Below are positions 17,601 through 27,086 of a stretch of 54,532 bases of DNA, piece after piece. Where the stretch lies: positions 1 to 54,532 of IMG/VR virus record IMGVR_UViG_3300009285_003187; one strand, 5' to 3'. The notes below the pieces were generated by a model that was not told the origin of the DNA, made no database searches, and saw only the letters and a program-made list of their open reading frames with translations. This stretch comes from a virus. The position numbers and the translations under genes were made by a program. Every line of letters begins with the position of its first letter. Positions within the stretch are counted from its first letter, which is position 1.

Positions 17601-20600
17601 CGGCGCTCAACGGAGCGAGCATGAGCTTGTTCTGTTTAACGTGGACAAGATTGACCAGTACTCAATAGTGCGTTCCCCGGAGGGGGGCTCGCGCCCGGTG
17701 GCAGCGGAGGCCGGTCCTGCGGGGGAGGTTCCGCGTGACGCGCCAGTGGATCGCCCGGCCCTGCGCCCGGTGGCAGGGGGAGCAGAGGGTGTGGCCTACA
17801 CGCCCGACAATCAATCTGTCACGTTCCGCTATGCCCTGGTGGAGGCGGACCAGCCCATCGTGTCCCACGACACGGCCCTGAACCTAAACCCGGATTACCA
17901 GAAAGAGCTTCAGCCGCGCAAGGAAACCGCCGGAGACTTAGAACTTCGGGTTTCCGATATTGTCAACAACTTCACGCCAGAGCTTGTAGGCGAGAACCCA
18001 AACGCCGGGCACGGAGCGCCCATGCTTGGAGAAGACGGGCAAACCGAAGGTGGAAATGCCCGAATAACGGCTATTCGCAGGATATACCAGAACCCGATCC
18101 ACGCCCAAAAAAGAGACGCCTACCGCAAGTTCATAACAGACAATGCCGCGAAGTTTGGCCTGGACCCTCAGTCTGTCGCTTCTGCGAAACAGCCTATTCT
18201 GATACGTATTCGCAAGAGTGGCGTTCCGAACCGGGCGGAGTTCGCAAAGACCATCAACGTCTCTGTCACAAAAGAGATGTCCGCCACAGAGAAAGCGATG
18301 GCCGACACGAGGGCTGTCAGTGAAATTATAAGCCTGTTCAACCCCGACGAAGACGGCGGCATAACAGCCTTCACAAACGCGGAATTTATACGACGGTTTT
18401 TGCAGAGTGTCCCCGCAAACGAAAGGACGGCTTTGGCCCCTGGCGGGAAGCTGGGCGACAGTGGAATTAGGCGTGTCCGAAACGCCGTTTTTTCGTATCT
18501 TTATGGGGACCCGGCGGCCATCGGACGCCTTGCTGAACGATCCGGGGACGATACGGCCAAGCACGTCACAGCGGCGATGGTTAAGGCGGCGGCGGACCTG
18601 GCGGCAGTCAAGTCGAAGGTCGCGCAGGGGACGCTTGCTCCCGCGCTGGACATCGCGCCCCACATTGCCGAGGCCGCCAACAAGCTGTCGGCCCTGAAGG
18701 ATATGGGGCACTCGGTCGATGAATACCTGCAACAGATTGATCCCTTCGACAAGACGAGCGACCTGGCGAAGGCCGTCCTGAAAAACGTGTTTAGCCGCTA
18801 CGGGCGCAGCGGAAAGAAGATCGCGCAGGCGTTCAAATACTACGCGGAACTGGCGCAGCAGCAGGGCGACCCCCGGCAAGTGGGGTTATTTGGGTCTGGG
18901 CAAATAGCCAGCCCAGAAACCCTGCTTACGGCCGCCATTGAGAAGGTTGAAGGAGAGCCAGATGCTCAAACTACCATTTTTGGGGAAGGCGAAACCAGCG
19001 CAGGTAGCCGGGTGGCTTCGGTATCTCCGCCAGCGACACCCGGACGTGCCCCCGATGCCGGTCAGCCCGCCGTCCCCCAACGGCAAGGACCACAGCCCGC
19101 CGACGTTGGAGAACCTGCCGACTTAACCCCTGAGCGCCCGAAAGTGGGCGATACCGTTTACATCAACGGAATGCCCTACAACTACCGGGGAACGACGGAC
19201 GGCACGAAGGCGACGCTCTACAACGAAAAGAGCGGGGCACAGATCGCGGTCCCCTTTGATCGCCTGGACGCCTCTCCTCCCACCGATGTCATAGACGCCA
19301 AAACCGCAGCGGCGATTTTACAGTCCGGCCGCGGTGGTGTCCTGCCCAAGTCCCCCCCGGGTCATCCCGAACCCACTGAGGATGAGTCTGAAGACGCTTT
19401 CGCTGCCCGACTCGACGTCTACCCCGTAGGGGCAAAGATCACAGTTCAGTCCGCCGACGAGCCGCATTTCGACGGCGAGTGGGAACTGAAGGCCATCGGC
19501 GGAACGAAACTCTGGCGCAAGGTCGGATCAAACCAGACCCAGCCCTCCGCCGCGTTCTATGGCCTGGACGTGTCCGGCGGGCCTGGTGGTGGACCCATCC
19601 GCGAAGCCCCCGCGCCCTACGAGGTTGCCCGTGCCGTGCGCCGCCCTGTCCGGCCTGGCATCGTCATGCCTGCCCTGGACGAGATCCCGGCTCCCACAGA
19701 GTACATCGCCAAAGGTCAATATAACGTCGATGAGCACCAGCGTCTTTTCGTCAACCTGGCCTGGACGGGCTTTGATCGGGGCAACAAGGCGTTTCTGTTG
19801 GCCGATGGGACCGGGATGGGAAAGAGCAGGGAAGGTATTCTTCTGGCCTACCTGTATGCCCGCAAGACCGGCAAACCCTCCCTGATCATCACGCAGTCGC
19901 AACAGATCATCGACGGTAGTTACCGGGAAGATGCCGTTGCCCTCGGTGTCCCGATCCTCGCGGGGGAGGGGGGTATTTCCATCCCCTCACTGTTTTCCCC
20001 GGACGCCGTGGCGCAGTCGCCGGTCAGGATCGGAACCTACAACATGCTACGGGACGGCCGGATCGGAGGGGGCGAGTATGGCTTGGTCATCTTCGATGAG
20101 GCCCACAACCTCAAGAACCTGTATGCAGCCAAGACCGCTGCGGCCAAAGGCGTCAACGCAGAAAAGCGCGTTTATGCTACCGCGACCCCGATGGACAGCC
20201 CGCAGGCCGCCACCTATTTCTTCCACGAGATCACCGGCAAGTCGGAGGCCACCATTCAGAGTCTCCTGGGATTTGAGCTGGTTCCGGAAGTTCGCGGTGA
20301 CCGCGTGGTGCAGGTCCCACGGCTCACGGAGAACCATCGGTGGGAAGACGTCATCCACAACATCGTCAAGATGCGCGATGAGGCTATCCGAAACTTCGGG
20401 GCCATCCGGCGGGAATACCCATTCTTCGGGGAGTTTAAAGTTCAGTCCATGCCGATGGGCCGCGACCTGGCCGATGAACAACTCCACATCGAGAACTATT
20501 GGGACGAAAAGATCCAGAAGGTTCCGCCGGGTCCAGTCAAGCGACAACTCGCGGGGGAGAGGTTGCAGGAGCTTAGCCGGTGGGTGGAGTCCAAGAAGGT

Positions 20601-23600
20601 CCCGCACGTCCTGGAGCAGTTGAAGAAGGACCTGGAAGCGGGCCGGTCGGTTGTTGTCGTGGCCGAAACCGTGAACCCGCAGTTAATCAAGGCCCTGAAA
20701 CGACAGGACCCCGGTTTCATAGGTGCTATGGCCGAGGCCCTGGATGGCGCAGGCATCAAGTTTTCCCGCATCTACGGCGACAACCCCAAATCCGCCGAGA
20801 TTGCCAACTTCCAGAGCGGGCGCGTTCGGGTAGCCCTGGCGACCCCGCAGTCCGGGGGCGCGGGCGTCAACCTCGACGACACGACCGGCGACCGTCCTCG
20901 CAGCCTCTACGTCGTCACGTCCCCCTACAGTGGAGACGTGTTCGACCAACTCCTGGGCCGGGTGTCAAGGCGCAACACGAAGTCCCCGGCGCAGGTCCGC
21001 CTGATCCATTTCACAAACTCCACATCGGACATTCGGCGCAGCGAGATCATCGACCGGAAGCTGGATGTTCTGCGTCGTATCCAGAGGGGCGACGACCCCG
21101 ATCTGGCGGGCCTTGAGCAGACCCGACAGGGGGAAGGAGGTGGCCTCGTGCGGGAGCCCGAAGCGCCCTACTCCACCGAGCCGGAGATGGCCCCGGCGTT
21201 CTACTCCGCCGTGCGCCGGGCTGTCGAGCAAAGGATGGGCGGCGCAGCCTCCCCGCAGGGCCTCAAGGCGATGCTGGAGAAGACACCGGGCGTCAAGCCG
21301 GAGGAGATGGAGGACACCGGCCTGGGCGCGTGGCTGGACGATCCTGCGCGGGGGACGAAGGTCAAGCGGGAGGACGTGCTGGCCTACCTGGACGAGAACG
21401 CCGTGCGGGTGGAAGTGAAGATGAGGCGGAAGCCCGCATATACCGATGAGGAAAGGCGTATTCTTGCTGGCACTTACGTCCAGCGTGAAACTGACAGGAT
21501 GAAATACACCCCCATCGCCTACCCGGTGGCCTGGCATCCGTTCGTCGATGTCGTGACCAACCCCCGCGAGATGCTGTTGACGTTACCAAGAGTCGAATCT
21601 TCTAAAATCACTGCACTCAGGGATGAGCTTGAGAATGTTCTTGCCCTACCCCTGCATGCAAAATATGAGGGAGAGGATCGAACCATAGCTTATGATCGTT
21701 TATACAAGGAATTTTTAACATTGGGAGGCACACCAAAAGCCCCCACCGGCTATATCGGCGGTCACTACTCCGAAGTCCCCAACACCGTCGCCTCCGCGCT
21801 CCTGGCCGATGTGGACCTGGGGGATGGAAAGAAAACCCTGCTGGTGAACGAGACGCAGAGCGACTGGCATATGGAGGGAAGGAAGGAAGGGTACAACCCC
21901 ATCACAAAATTGCCTGATGGCTACCGGGTTTCTCAGAGAAAAAACTTCCCTGGGTTTGAGGGACCCAGAAAATCGGAGTGGTCTGTTTTTGATCCAAATG
22001 GGCGCGTCGTTATTGATCCGGCCATAAACTATGAAATCAGCGCAACCAATGCGGAAATAGCGGAAGCGGCGGGGATTCGGGTCTTAAACTCCATGCTCGT
22101 CCCCAATGCCCCGCTCAAGCGGTCCTGGTCCGAGCAGGTCTTCAAGCGCGTCATCCGCTACGCCGCCGAGAACGGCTACACCCAGATCGCGTGGCCGACT
22201 GGCGAGCAGATCACCGGCAAGGGCGGGCGGTATGATGTGGGCAAGGAGTTGGATGAGGATGGGATAAAGTGGTTTTCTGGCGGAGGCAGGCGCGTCCTCT
22301 TGCGGGCCAATGCCATCAGTGGGAAATCCGTCCTGGACGGGCACTATGATCTGGACAAACTGGATACGGTCATTCCGAAAGGCGTCGCACAACAGATAGT
22401 GGACGCTTTCGGGCGCGGAGAACGCAAAGGCCAGATCAAGGGCGATAACCTCCGCGTCGGGGGCGAGTGGGCCGCCAACCTCTACGACAAGACGATCCCC
22501 TGGTTTCTGAATAAGTACGGCAAGCAATGGGGTGCGCGAGTGGGGGAGGGGACCCTTCCAAGAGGACAGAAGACGACCTTCAGGAGTTTCACGCAGGACG
22601 AGATAGACGGAATTTCTATTCGGGACGCATCGCAAGTTTTCCATCTCCACACCTTCCCCATCACCGACTCAATGCGCGACGATGTGATGCAGAAGGGACA
22701 GGCTCTCTATGAAAGGAGACAAGAATATGGCTCTGGTCAACGTATCCCTTCCCAGGAACAGATGGGCGCTAAAGATGTCGAGGACAACAGGGTTGTTGAT
22801 CGAGGACAGCGCCCCGTATTGGGTGGACATGCCCCCGAAGAACTCGACCAACAAGTCCTTGAAAGCCTCGACCGGGCGGCAGAAGTCCCGGCGTCGGTCA
22901 AGGTCGAGCGACTGACCACCCCGAAGGGCAAGTCCGGCACGGTGGAGAAGATCGGAAAGACCCTGGAAGATAAGATAGACCCGGTGAAGTTCGTGGGGCA
23001 CAGGGTTCTGGACATCCGGGACATTGCGGTCGTGGGCCAACTGGCCCGGTCTCCCCTGGTGGAAAACTTCGTCGTCTACCTGGTTGACAAAAAGACGCGG
23101 GAGATCGCAGACATCCGGGCGTGGTCGTCCCGCCTGCCTTCGGCGGTCAATGTTCCGTTCCTGAAAAGCCCATCGGAGATTGTGTCGTGGGGCGACGCCC
23201 TGCTCGGTAAGGAAAATTGGGCAGTAGCTTTCTCCCACAACCACCCCGGGGGAACCCTGACAGCTTCCTACGGTGATCGTCTTCAGACGATCCGCGCCGG
23301 GCGTTTGTTGGGGGATCGTTTTGTCGGCCACGTCATCATCAATGGCGGAAAGTTCGCCATCGTGGGAACTGACGGAAAAACAGTGATTGAAGACCTCCCA
23401 ACCGGCACGATCCAGAACTACACCGCCGAAGAGGGCGACACCATCACTTCTCCGCGCAGACTTGCCGAGATCGGGAAGCAACTCCAGATCCCGAACAAGG
23501 GGATTGCTCTTTTGCTGACCGATCAGGCAAGCGGCAGCCTGCGGGGAGTCCACATCGTCCCGTCGGACCTGATGCAAGACCCCGAAGCCTTCGCGGATCG

Positions 23601-26600
23601 CGTGCTGGAATTGGTCCGCTCCCACGGCGCGGATCGCGTGTTTGCTTATGGTTCTCCCGACCTTATGGGCGCTGCCCAACCCCTGATCAAAAATGGCACG
23701 ATTCTGGACTACGTGACCACCGAGCCGCAGTATCGGTCCCTTTCTGGACAGGGCACGCTCCCGGACAGAGGCATGTATATGGGCCAGCCCCTTGAGGGCT
23801 ACCCCACCGACCGCCTGGCCGAGCCTCCGGCTCCCTACGGCGACGAGGACCTGCCGCCAGACTTCGCGGAGTCGTCCTGGTTTTCAACTACGCCTGCGCC
23901 GCCTGCGCCGCCTGCCCGATCAAAGCGCGACCGGGACCTCAGAGACTTCTGGCGCACCCTTCAGGGCTTGGGGCGTCTCCATCCGGATGCCGAACGCGCA
24001 GGTAACGTCCTTCTCCTGGCCGACAACCGGATGCGACGGCGCACCCTCGATTACGAGACCCGGATCGACGCCATTCTTAAGGCCGTCCCCCAAAAAGAAC
24101 TCCCCGGCCTGTTCCGGGCGCTGGACAAAGGCAAGGTAGCCGCGACAGAACCCGCTCGCGCCGCCCAGGAAAAGATCCAGACCATGATGGAGAAGGCCCG
24201 CACCGACATCATTGCCACCATGCGGGCCTTCGGGTGGGAAGTGGCCGATGATTGGGGCATAGATGGCGCTTACCTCCCCCACCTCTACCCCGGCCACTAC
24301 CTCATCTACGCCACGCCCCCCGGAGGGGGAGAGCGCCGCCTGATCGACTCCGCCAGAACCGGCCTGGACGCCCGGATGCGTGTCCGGCATCACCGGGGCG
24401 AACTCGCAGAGGGCACGACCTTCACCTGGGACGCCAAGCCCATCAACAACCCGGACATCACCCGTCTGCCGTCCACGACCCTCGACCGCCTGACAAAGGG
24501 GCTGTCAGAGGCGATGGCTGCCGACCCCGCTGAAGTTCGGCGGGCCGCGCAGGGCATCCTGGGAACCACCTCCGGCAAGACTAAATCCTTTTGGAGCCTC
24601 CTGCACCGCACCGGGAAGGAAGGCTATTCGGACGATCTGCGACTGACCCTCCATGCCTACTTCAACGGTCTGACGCGCTGGCAAGAACTCAGCGAAGCTA
24701 ACCGGCAGTTCGATCCCCTGGTTGCTTCCCTGGAGGCGCAGTATCCCAACCTGGCCTCTGCCCTGAAGGAGCGGTTCAGTCATGTTTGGGGGGAATACTC
24801 AGAGACAACCCGACTCCTGGATGCTACCCTGGAGCGTATCCCCGGCGTGTCCGAGGTGATGGAGCCATACGCGCTCAACCGCTGGCTGAGTTATGTCCGG
24901 TCAGGAACGGCGGTTTTGATGCTGACGAACCCCGGTTTCCACATCGCCAACACTCTCCAGCTTCTCCAGACCCTCTACCCCATTGTCACGACGCGGGAAC
25001 TCGCCCATGGCGTAGGGGCCTTCGCCACCCCCACCGGCCAGCGCCTTCTGGCCAGGCATGGCGTGTCGGCGGCGGGAAAATACAGCGAGGGCCGGGTCGA
25101 GCGCCGCCCCCTGACCGAGAAGCTCAGCAACGTCATCAAGTTCATCCCGCCCCTGGTCTCCGAGCGCCGCAACCAGGAGATCGCCTTCCTGACGCTCTAC
25201 CACAAGGCCAGGAAGGAGAGTTACCTGGCTCCCTACCGGCTGCTGGTCCCGGAACTGCGCTTCCTGCTCGACGACCGCTCCATCACCCCGGAGAGTATCG
25301 CACAGATGGATCGGGAAGCGGTGCTGGATGCCTCCGCCGCCATCTATGCCCGGTTGCACGGCCAGTTCCGCAGCCAGTTCATGGGGAGTCGGGCCGACCA
25401 GATGCAGTTTGTCAACACCCCCATCAAGCAGACCGTGTTCATGTTTCGACGGTTCTCCGCCAAAGAAGCCGAACTCGCCCTGGATCTGATCAAGGGCCAG
25501 CAGTTCGAGGACGCCCCTTATAACCTCAAGGGTGGGCGAGTCCTGGCTATGGCGAAGATGGTGATTTTTAGGACGCTCCTTTCCGGCCTGAAATGGGGAG
25601 CGGTTTTGGCTGGCGCGGGCGCGGCTAAGGGCCTGTGGGATAAGGTTGAAGAGGAATGGGGTGAGGTTGCTGCCGACATCGTGATCTACGGTATCTCGTC
25701 CCTGGTTGGCCTGGACATGTCGGGCCGCTTCGCCGTCTTACGGTGGGATCACAACAAGAACCTCCCGGAGACTCTTGGGGAGTTGGTCACGGGTCCATCG
25801 GTCTCTCCGGCCATAGGGATCAGCTACGAATTTATGCGCCCGGAAAAGACGGGCGAGGACCCTGCGCCGGGTGTAATTGCGGGGGGGGCACGGGCTGGTC
25901 GCTACGCAATGGAGCGATATCCTCTGTTGCGGTTCGTGACCGGCATGGTGAAGTGGGCACAGGGGGACCACGACCTCGACACCCCTGGCGGGATGCTCAA
26001 GGCCCGGCGGGGCCTTTGGGAGAACCTGGCCTACGTTTCCAACATCAAAACGCTCGAAGAGTCCAAACAGCAGGACCTCCTGGACGCGGCCCTGGGGATG
26101 CAGGAGATGAGGCGGGATCTCAAGGCCCGGATTGTCAACGCATTGGCGTCCGACAACCCGAAGTCCGCCGACGAACTGATCCGGCAGGCGAACGCTCTGG
26201 GGTTTTCGCCGGACGCGGAGGATCTGAAAAGAGCCGTGGACGAGGCCCGCCACAGGAAGGGCATGACACAGATCGAGCGCCGGGCCGTGGGTGTGGATCG
26301 GGGGTTGAGGCCAATGGTTCGGCCCCTGGTGCAGGACCCCGAAACCCTGGCAAAGTGGAACCGCTCCGACCGCGACGCCCTCCGCTCCGACATCCTCGAC
26401 GCCTTCGCCCGCGCTCAGGACGGGTCCCTGCCCGCCGACGAGCGCCGCCAGGCCGACGCCGACTACCGCGCTCTGATCCAGCAGGCTGGGGGGGAGAAGG
26501 TCGTGATCGACGATTATGACCAGGACCTGAAGGAGGACCGCCGACGAGCGGGGGCCAGACCCGGCAAGATCACCCCCACGCCCAGGATCTGGTTGGGGAG

Positions 26601-26661
26601 GAAGCGGGAGGCCGTCCGGCGACGGATGCGCCTCCCCTTGAAGGAGGCTGCCGATGACTGA
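14662..26661 (+). CDS. Giant 3999-aa polyvalent ejection protein
   Basis: One uninterrupted frame. Residues 1-110: SLT-type lytic transglycosylase with likely catalytic Glu30, the GARGLMQLMP motif and AYHAG. Residues about 417-505: hydrophobic, possibly membrane-inserting. About 890-1006: segment starting VVYHAAPVSVEKFD, similar to ART-like or phage ADP-ribosyl domains (less certain). About 1050-1225: ParB/DdrB-like domain with QTEGGNARITAI. About 1690-2150: SF2/SNF2-like helicase with Walker A ADGTGMGKS (Lys1721), DEAH at 1812-1815, TATP and QLLGRVSRRN. About 2250-2700: ETQSDW and related stretches found in large phage proteins. About 2780-2925: JAMM/RadC-like protease with H2859-N-H2861, then S2869 and D2872 in the correct spacing. 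The C-terminal 1100 residues are helical with membrane-like parts and a YPLLRF motif near 3753. It likely ejects with DNA, opens the wall and counters host defences, as proposed for polyvalent proteins. Confidence 0.85.
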   Translation: MPTYYDSIIEAEAKRAGVDPNLIRAIVENESAGDTNAVSPKGARGLMQLMPDTARDLGVRNLHDPLQNIRGGVRYIKNLLVWSQGDPDRALTAYHAGYGSTAAIGPLTKAYVARVIKTKDDLDKGTNPVVSRTGLASVPPSPGTLDDFRRQLRADFGDVSGDGLEPLISVPPSPGTLDDFRRQLRADFFVGPGTPPELVTPPSAPISRLTAPGTTAALGKAPDGAHGGMGSQEVYESGDALRGTIQDAARLTSGLAGPPPDRLFFEDQPSMPAITPGLEPTAAERLVPGLRAVRVGFGQLVQPLAVPQPAPTEPAVPLKHPEPLYTPEFAPERVPSLPESAARGTIAAVAGLAESRGGTLETIGSVMGWSPRPEVSMAGRGIKAVGAKIKETTRPILEAVAPQQAHQRDIVENWKINFDLLGDLNWWAYTLPNTAVSALSFVATGSVGGPLAAAADESLMEAGETWNRAKEAGLSDGDAVALASGIFVANMLLVSPMAIRLFGSVPGTEKVLSKAAEVVQKVPGAKAVSRIWESIPDVLKAMEMEGGQEILQDVSQTAAERTYNPEAKGQPFTSGLMGVVGGGVMHTGVRGVGRMAMQANVRVAERAAEDLRKRLVLSRTLPGMVRAEEFVPGTSPSGRTTVEESRPVPPPARILPGVVPGARPSVMRPAASIQARTQAAQDAQDEALRRGEITEPGQLRDIALRRGLPVESLVRMSDAEVRETLAAQEQPPEGRDPLALVSQGVVGIDPNTIGPRYYSIPADRRTALFEQGVLSKGGESLGKAAERLKMSQMDLYLTLKGPALSVAEGRSLSTAEGEGRAEAAKGETPVRPPVAEQGRVEVGEPPAPPPPAGILKSEVETVGTEETGPLGATAAIEVGKATPPVEIPVPPVVYHAAPVSVEKFDVTKVSSNQIAGVYFSTKTAPEWGGGKRPYLYEVKFKEDTRLAPPEIATKVAVETMGEGKNWGKLAAEKLRAMGYDGAQRSEHELVLFNVDKIDQYSIVRSPEGGSRPVAAEAGPAGEVPRDAPVDRPALRPVAGGAEGVAYTPDNQSVTFRYALVEADQPIVSHDTALNLNPDYQKELQPRKETAGDLELRVSDIVNNFTPELVGENPNAGHGAPMLGEDGQTEGGNARITAIRRIYQNPIHAQKRDAYRKFITDNAAKFGLDPQSVASAKQPILIRIRKSGVPNRAEFAKTINVSVTKEMSATEKAMADTRAVSEIISLFNPDEDGGITAFTNAEFIRRFLQSVPANERTALAPGGKLGDSGIRRVRNAVFSYLYGDPAAIGRLAERSGDDTAKHVTAAMVKAAADLAAVKSKVAQGTLAPALDIAPHIAEAANKLSALKDMGHSVDEYLQQIDPFDKTSDLAKAVLKNVFSRYGRSGKKIAQAFKYYAELAQQQGDPRQVGLFGSGQIASPETLLTAAIEKVEGEPDAQTTIFGEGETSAGSRVASVSPPATPGRAPDAGQPAVPQRQGPQPADVGEPADLTPERPKVGDTVYINGMPYNYRGTTDGTKATLYNEKSGAQIAVPFDRLDASPPTDVIDAKTAAAILQSGRGGVLPKSPPGHPEPTEDESEDAFAARLDVYPVGAKITVQSADEPHFDGEWELKAIGGTKLWRKVGSNQTQPSAAFYGLDVSGGPGGGPIREAPAPYEVARAVRRPVRPGIVMPALDEIPAPTEYIAKGQYNVDEHQRLFVNLAWTGFDRGNKAFLLADGTGMGKSREGILLAYLYARKTGKPSLIITQSQQIIDGSYREDAVALGVPILAGEGGISIPSLFSPDAVAQSPVRIGTYNMLRDGRIGGGEYGLVIFDEAHNLKNLYAAKTAAAKGVNAEKRVYATATPMDSPQAATYFFHEITGKSEATIQSLLGFELVPEVRGDRVVQVPRLTENHRWEDVIHNIVKMRDEAIRNFGAIRREYPFFGEFKVQSMPMGRDLADEQLHIENYWDEKIQKVPPGPVKRQLAGERLQELSRWVESKKVPHVLEQLKKDLEAGRSVVVVAETVNPQLIKALKRQDPGFIGAMAEALDGAGIKFSRIYGDNPKSAEIANFQSGRVRVALATPQSGGAGVNLDDTTGDRPRSLYVVTSPYSGDVFDQLLGRVSRRNTKSPAQVRLIHFTNSTSDIRRSEIIDRKLDVLRRIQRGDDPDLAGLEQTRQGEGGGLVREPEAPYSTEPEMAPAFYSAVRRAVEQRMGGAASPQGLKAMLEKTPGVKPEEMEDTGLGAWLDDPARGTKVKREDVLAYLDENAVRVEVKMRRKPAYTDEERRILAGTYVQRETDRMKYTPIAYPVAWHPFVDVVTNPREMLLTLPRVESSKITALRDELENVLALPLHAKYEGEDRTIAYDRLYKEFLTLGGTPKAPTGYIGGHYSEVPNTVASALLADVDLGDGKKTLLVNETQSDWHMEGRKEGYNPITKLPDGYRVSQRKNFPGFEGPRKSEWSVFDPNGRVVIDPAINYEISATNAEIAEAAGIRVLNSMLVPNAPLKRSWSEQVFKRVIRYAAENGYTQIAWPTGEQITGKGGRYDVGKELDEDGIKWFSGGGRRVLLRANAISGKSVLDGHYDLDKLDTVIPKGVAQQIVDAFGRGERKGQIKGDNLRVGGEWAANLYDKTIPWFLNKYGKQWGARVGEGTLPRGQKTTFRSFTQDEIDGISIRDASQVFHLHTFPITDSMRDDVMQKGQALYERRQEYGSGQRIPSQEQMGAKDVEDNRVVDRGQRPVLGGHAPEELDQQVLESLDRAAEVPASVKVERLTTPKGKSGTVEKIGKTLEDKIDPVKFVGHRVLDIRDIAVVGQLARSPLVENFVVYLVDKKTREIADIRAWSSRLPSAVNVPFLKSPSEIVSWGDALLGKENWAVAFSHNHPGGTLTASYGDRLQTIRAGRLLGDRFVGHVIINGGKFAIVGTDGKTVIEDLPTGTIQNYTAEEGDTITSPRRLAEIGKQLQIPNKGIALLLTDQASGSLRGVHIVPSDLMQDPEAFADRVLELVRSHGADRVFAYGSPDLMGAAQPLIKNGTILDYVTTEPQYRSLSGQGTLPDRGMYMGQPLEGYPTDRLAEPPAPYGDEDLPPDFAESSWFSTTPAPPAPPARSKRDRDLRDFWRTLQGLGRLHPDAERAGNVLLLADNRMRRRTLDYETRIDAILKAVPQKELPGLFRALDKGKVAATEPARAAQEKIQTMMEKARTDIIATMRAFGWEVADDWGIDGAYLPHLYPGHYLIYATPPGGGERRLIDSARTGLDARMRVRHHRGELAEGTTFTWDAKPINNPDITRLPSTTLDRLTKGLSEAMAADPAEVRRAAQGILGTTSGKTKSFWSLLHRTGKEGYSDDLRLTLHAYFNGLTRWQELSEANRQFDPLVASLEAQYPNLASALKERFSHVWGEYSETTRLLDATLERIPGVSEVMEPYALNRWLSYVRSGTAVLMLTNPGFHIANTLQLLQTLYPIVTTRELAHGVGAFATPTGQRLLARHGVSAAGKYSEGRVERRPLTEKLSNVIKFIPPLVSERRNQEIAFLTLYHKARKESYLAPYRLLVPELRFLLDDRSITPESIAQMDREAVLDASAAIYARLHGQFRSQFMGSRADQMQFVNTPIKQTVFMFRRFSAKEAELALDLIKGQQFEDAPYNLKGGRVLAMAKMVIFRTLLSGLKWGAVLAGAGAAKGLWDKVEEEWGEVAADIVIYGISSLVGLDMSGRFAVLRWDHNKNLPETLGELVTGPSVSPAIGISYEFMRPEKTGEDPAPGVIAGGARAGRYAMERYPLLRFVTGMVKWAQGDHDLDTPGGMLKARRGLWENLAYVSNIKTLEESKQQDLLDAALGMQEMRRDLKARIVNALASDNPKSADELIRQANALGFSPDAEDLKRAVDEARHRKGMTQIERRAVGVDRGLRPMVRPLVQDPETLAKWNRSDRDALRSDILDAFARAQDGSLPADERRQADADYRALIQQAGGEKVVIDDYDQDLKEDRRRAGARPGKITPTPRIWLGRKREAVRRRMRLPLKEAADD
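15069..15225 (+). repeat. 60-bp direct duplication in giant gene
   Basis: The 60-base segment at 15070-15129 recurs without change at 15166-15225, each coding for a 20-residue unit starting SVPPSPGTLDD. It lies in the linker after the transglycosylase domain and keeps the frame. Confidence 0.85.
17069..17113 (+). repeat. Palindromic element pair inside giant gene
   Basis: Two back-to-back variants of the dispersed palindrome (CCCTGAGCGTAGCCGAAGGG at 17069-17088 and a CACCGC-core version at 17093-17113). They encode ALSVAEGRSLSTAEG at about residues 803-817 in a proline/glutamate linker, in frame. Confidence 0.8.
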
Positions 26662-26914
26662 GCACCGCTGTCAGGTGTGCGGGGGGCCTGTCGGACTGCA
26701 CCACAGAACCAGACCCTACAAGTACTGCCCGGAGTGTGCCCGTTGTGTTCATTTGGAACAGCAACGGGCATACAACAGGAAGGATCGCCAGAGAGTTCGC
26801 CGGGAAATGGAGGCTCCCTCTTGCGCTGTCCTGAGTCGCCCCATTGCATGGCAGCACCTCGGGGAGAATGATTTCGTTACACGCGCCAACCGGCTCCTGG
26901 CGCAGCTTGGTTGA
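26654..26914 (+). CDS. Zinc-finger protein
   Basis: An 86-residue protein overlapping the giant gene by eight bases. It starts with a zinc-ribbon pattern, CQVCGGPVGLHH at residues 6-17 and CPECARC around 25-31, then basic helix-like sequence with RRxxRR clusters. It looks like a small DNA- or RNA-binding protein. No partner can be named. Confidence 0.65.
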   Translation: MTEHRCQVCGGPVGLHHRTRPYKYCPECARCVHLEQQRAYNRKDRQRVRREMEAPSCAVLSRPIAWQHLGENDFVTRANRLLAQLG

Positions 26915-26929
26915 CAATAAGGAGGTATT

Positions 26930-27085
26930 ATGCCCTGGAAAGTAGAGAAACGAGGAGAGGGCGCGAGGCCCTACAAGGTCGTCAAGGCCACCACCGGCAA
27001 GGTGGTTGGATCGTCCGCTACCCGCCGGGCTGCGGAGGCGTCCGTCCGCGCCCGCTACGCGGCAGAGGAGAGAAAGGGGAAATAG
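26930..27085 (+). CDS. Small basic protein
   Basis: A 51-residue, strongly basic protein with a clear AAGGAGGT ribosome site. The sequence ([20 protein letters not shown], then [18 protein letters not shown]) resembles the short nucleic-acid-associated proteins carried by phages. No family recognised. Confidence 0.6.
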   Translation: MPWKVEKRGEGARPYKVVKATTGKVVGSSATRRAAEASVRARYAAEERKGK

Positions 27086-27086
27086 T

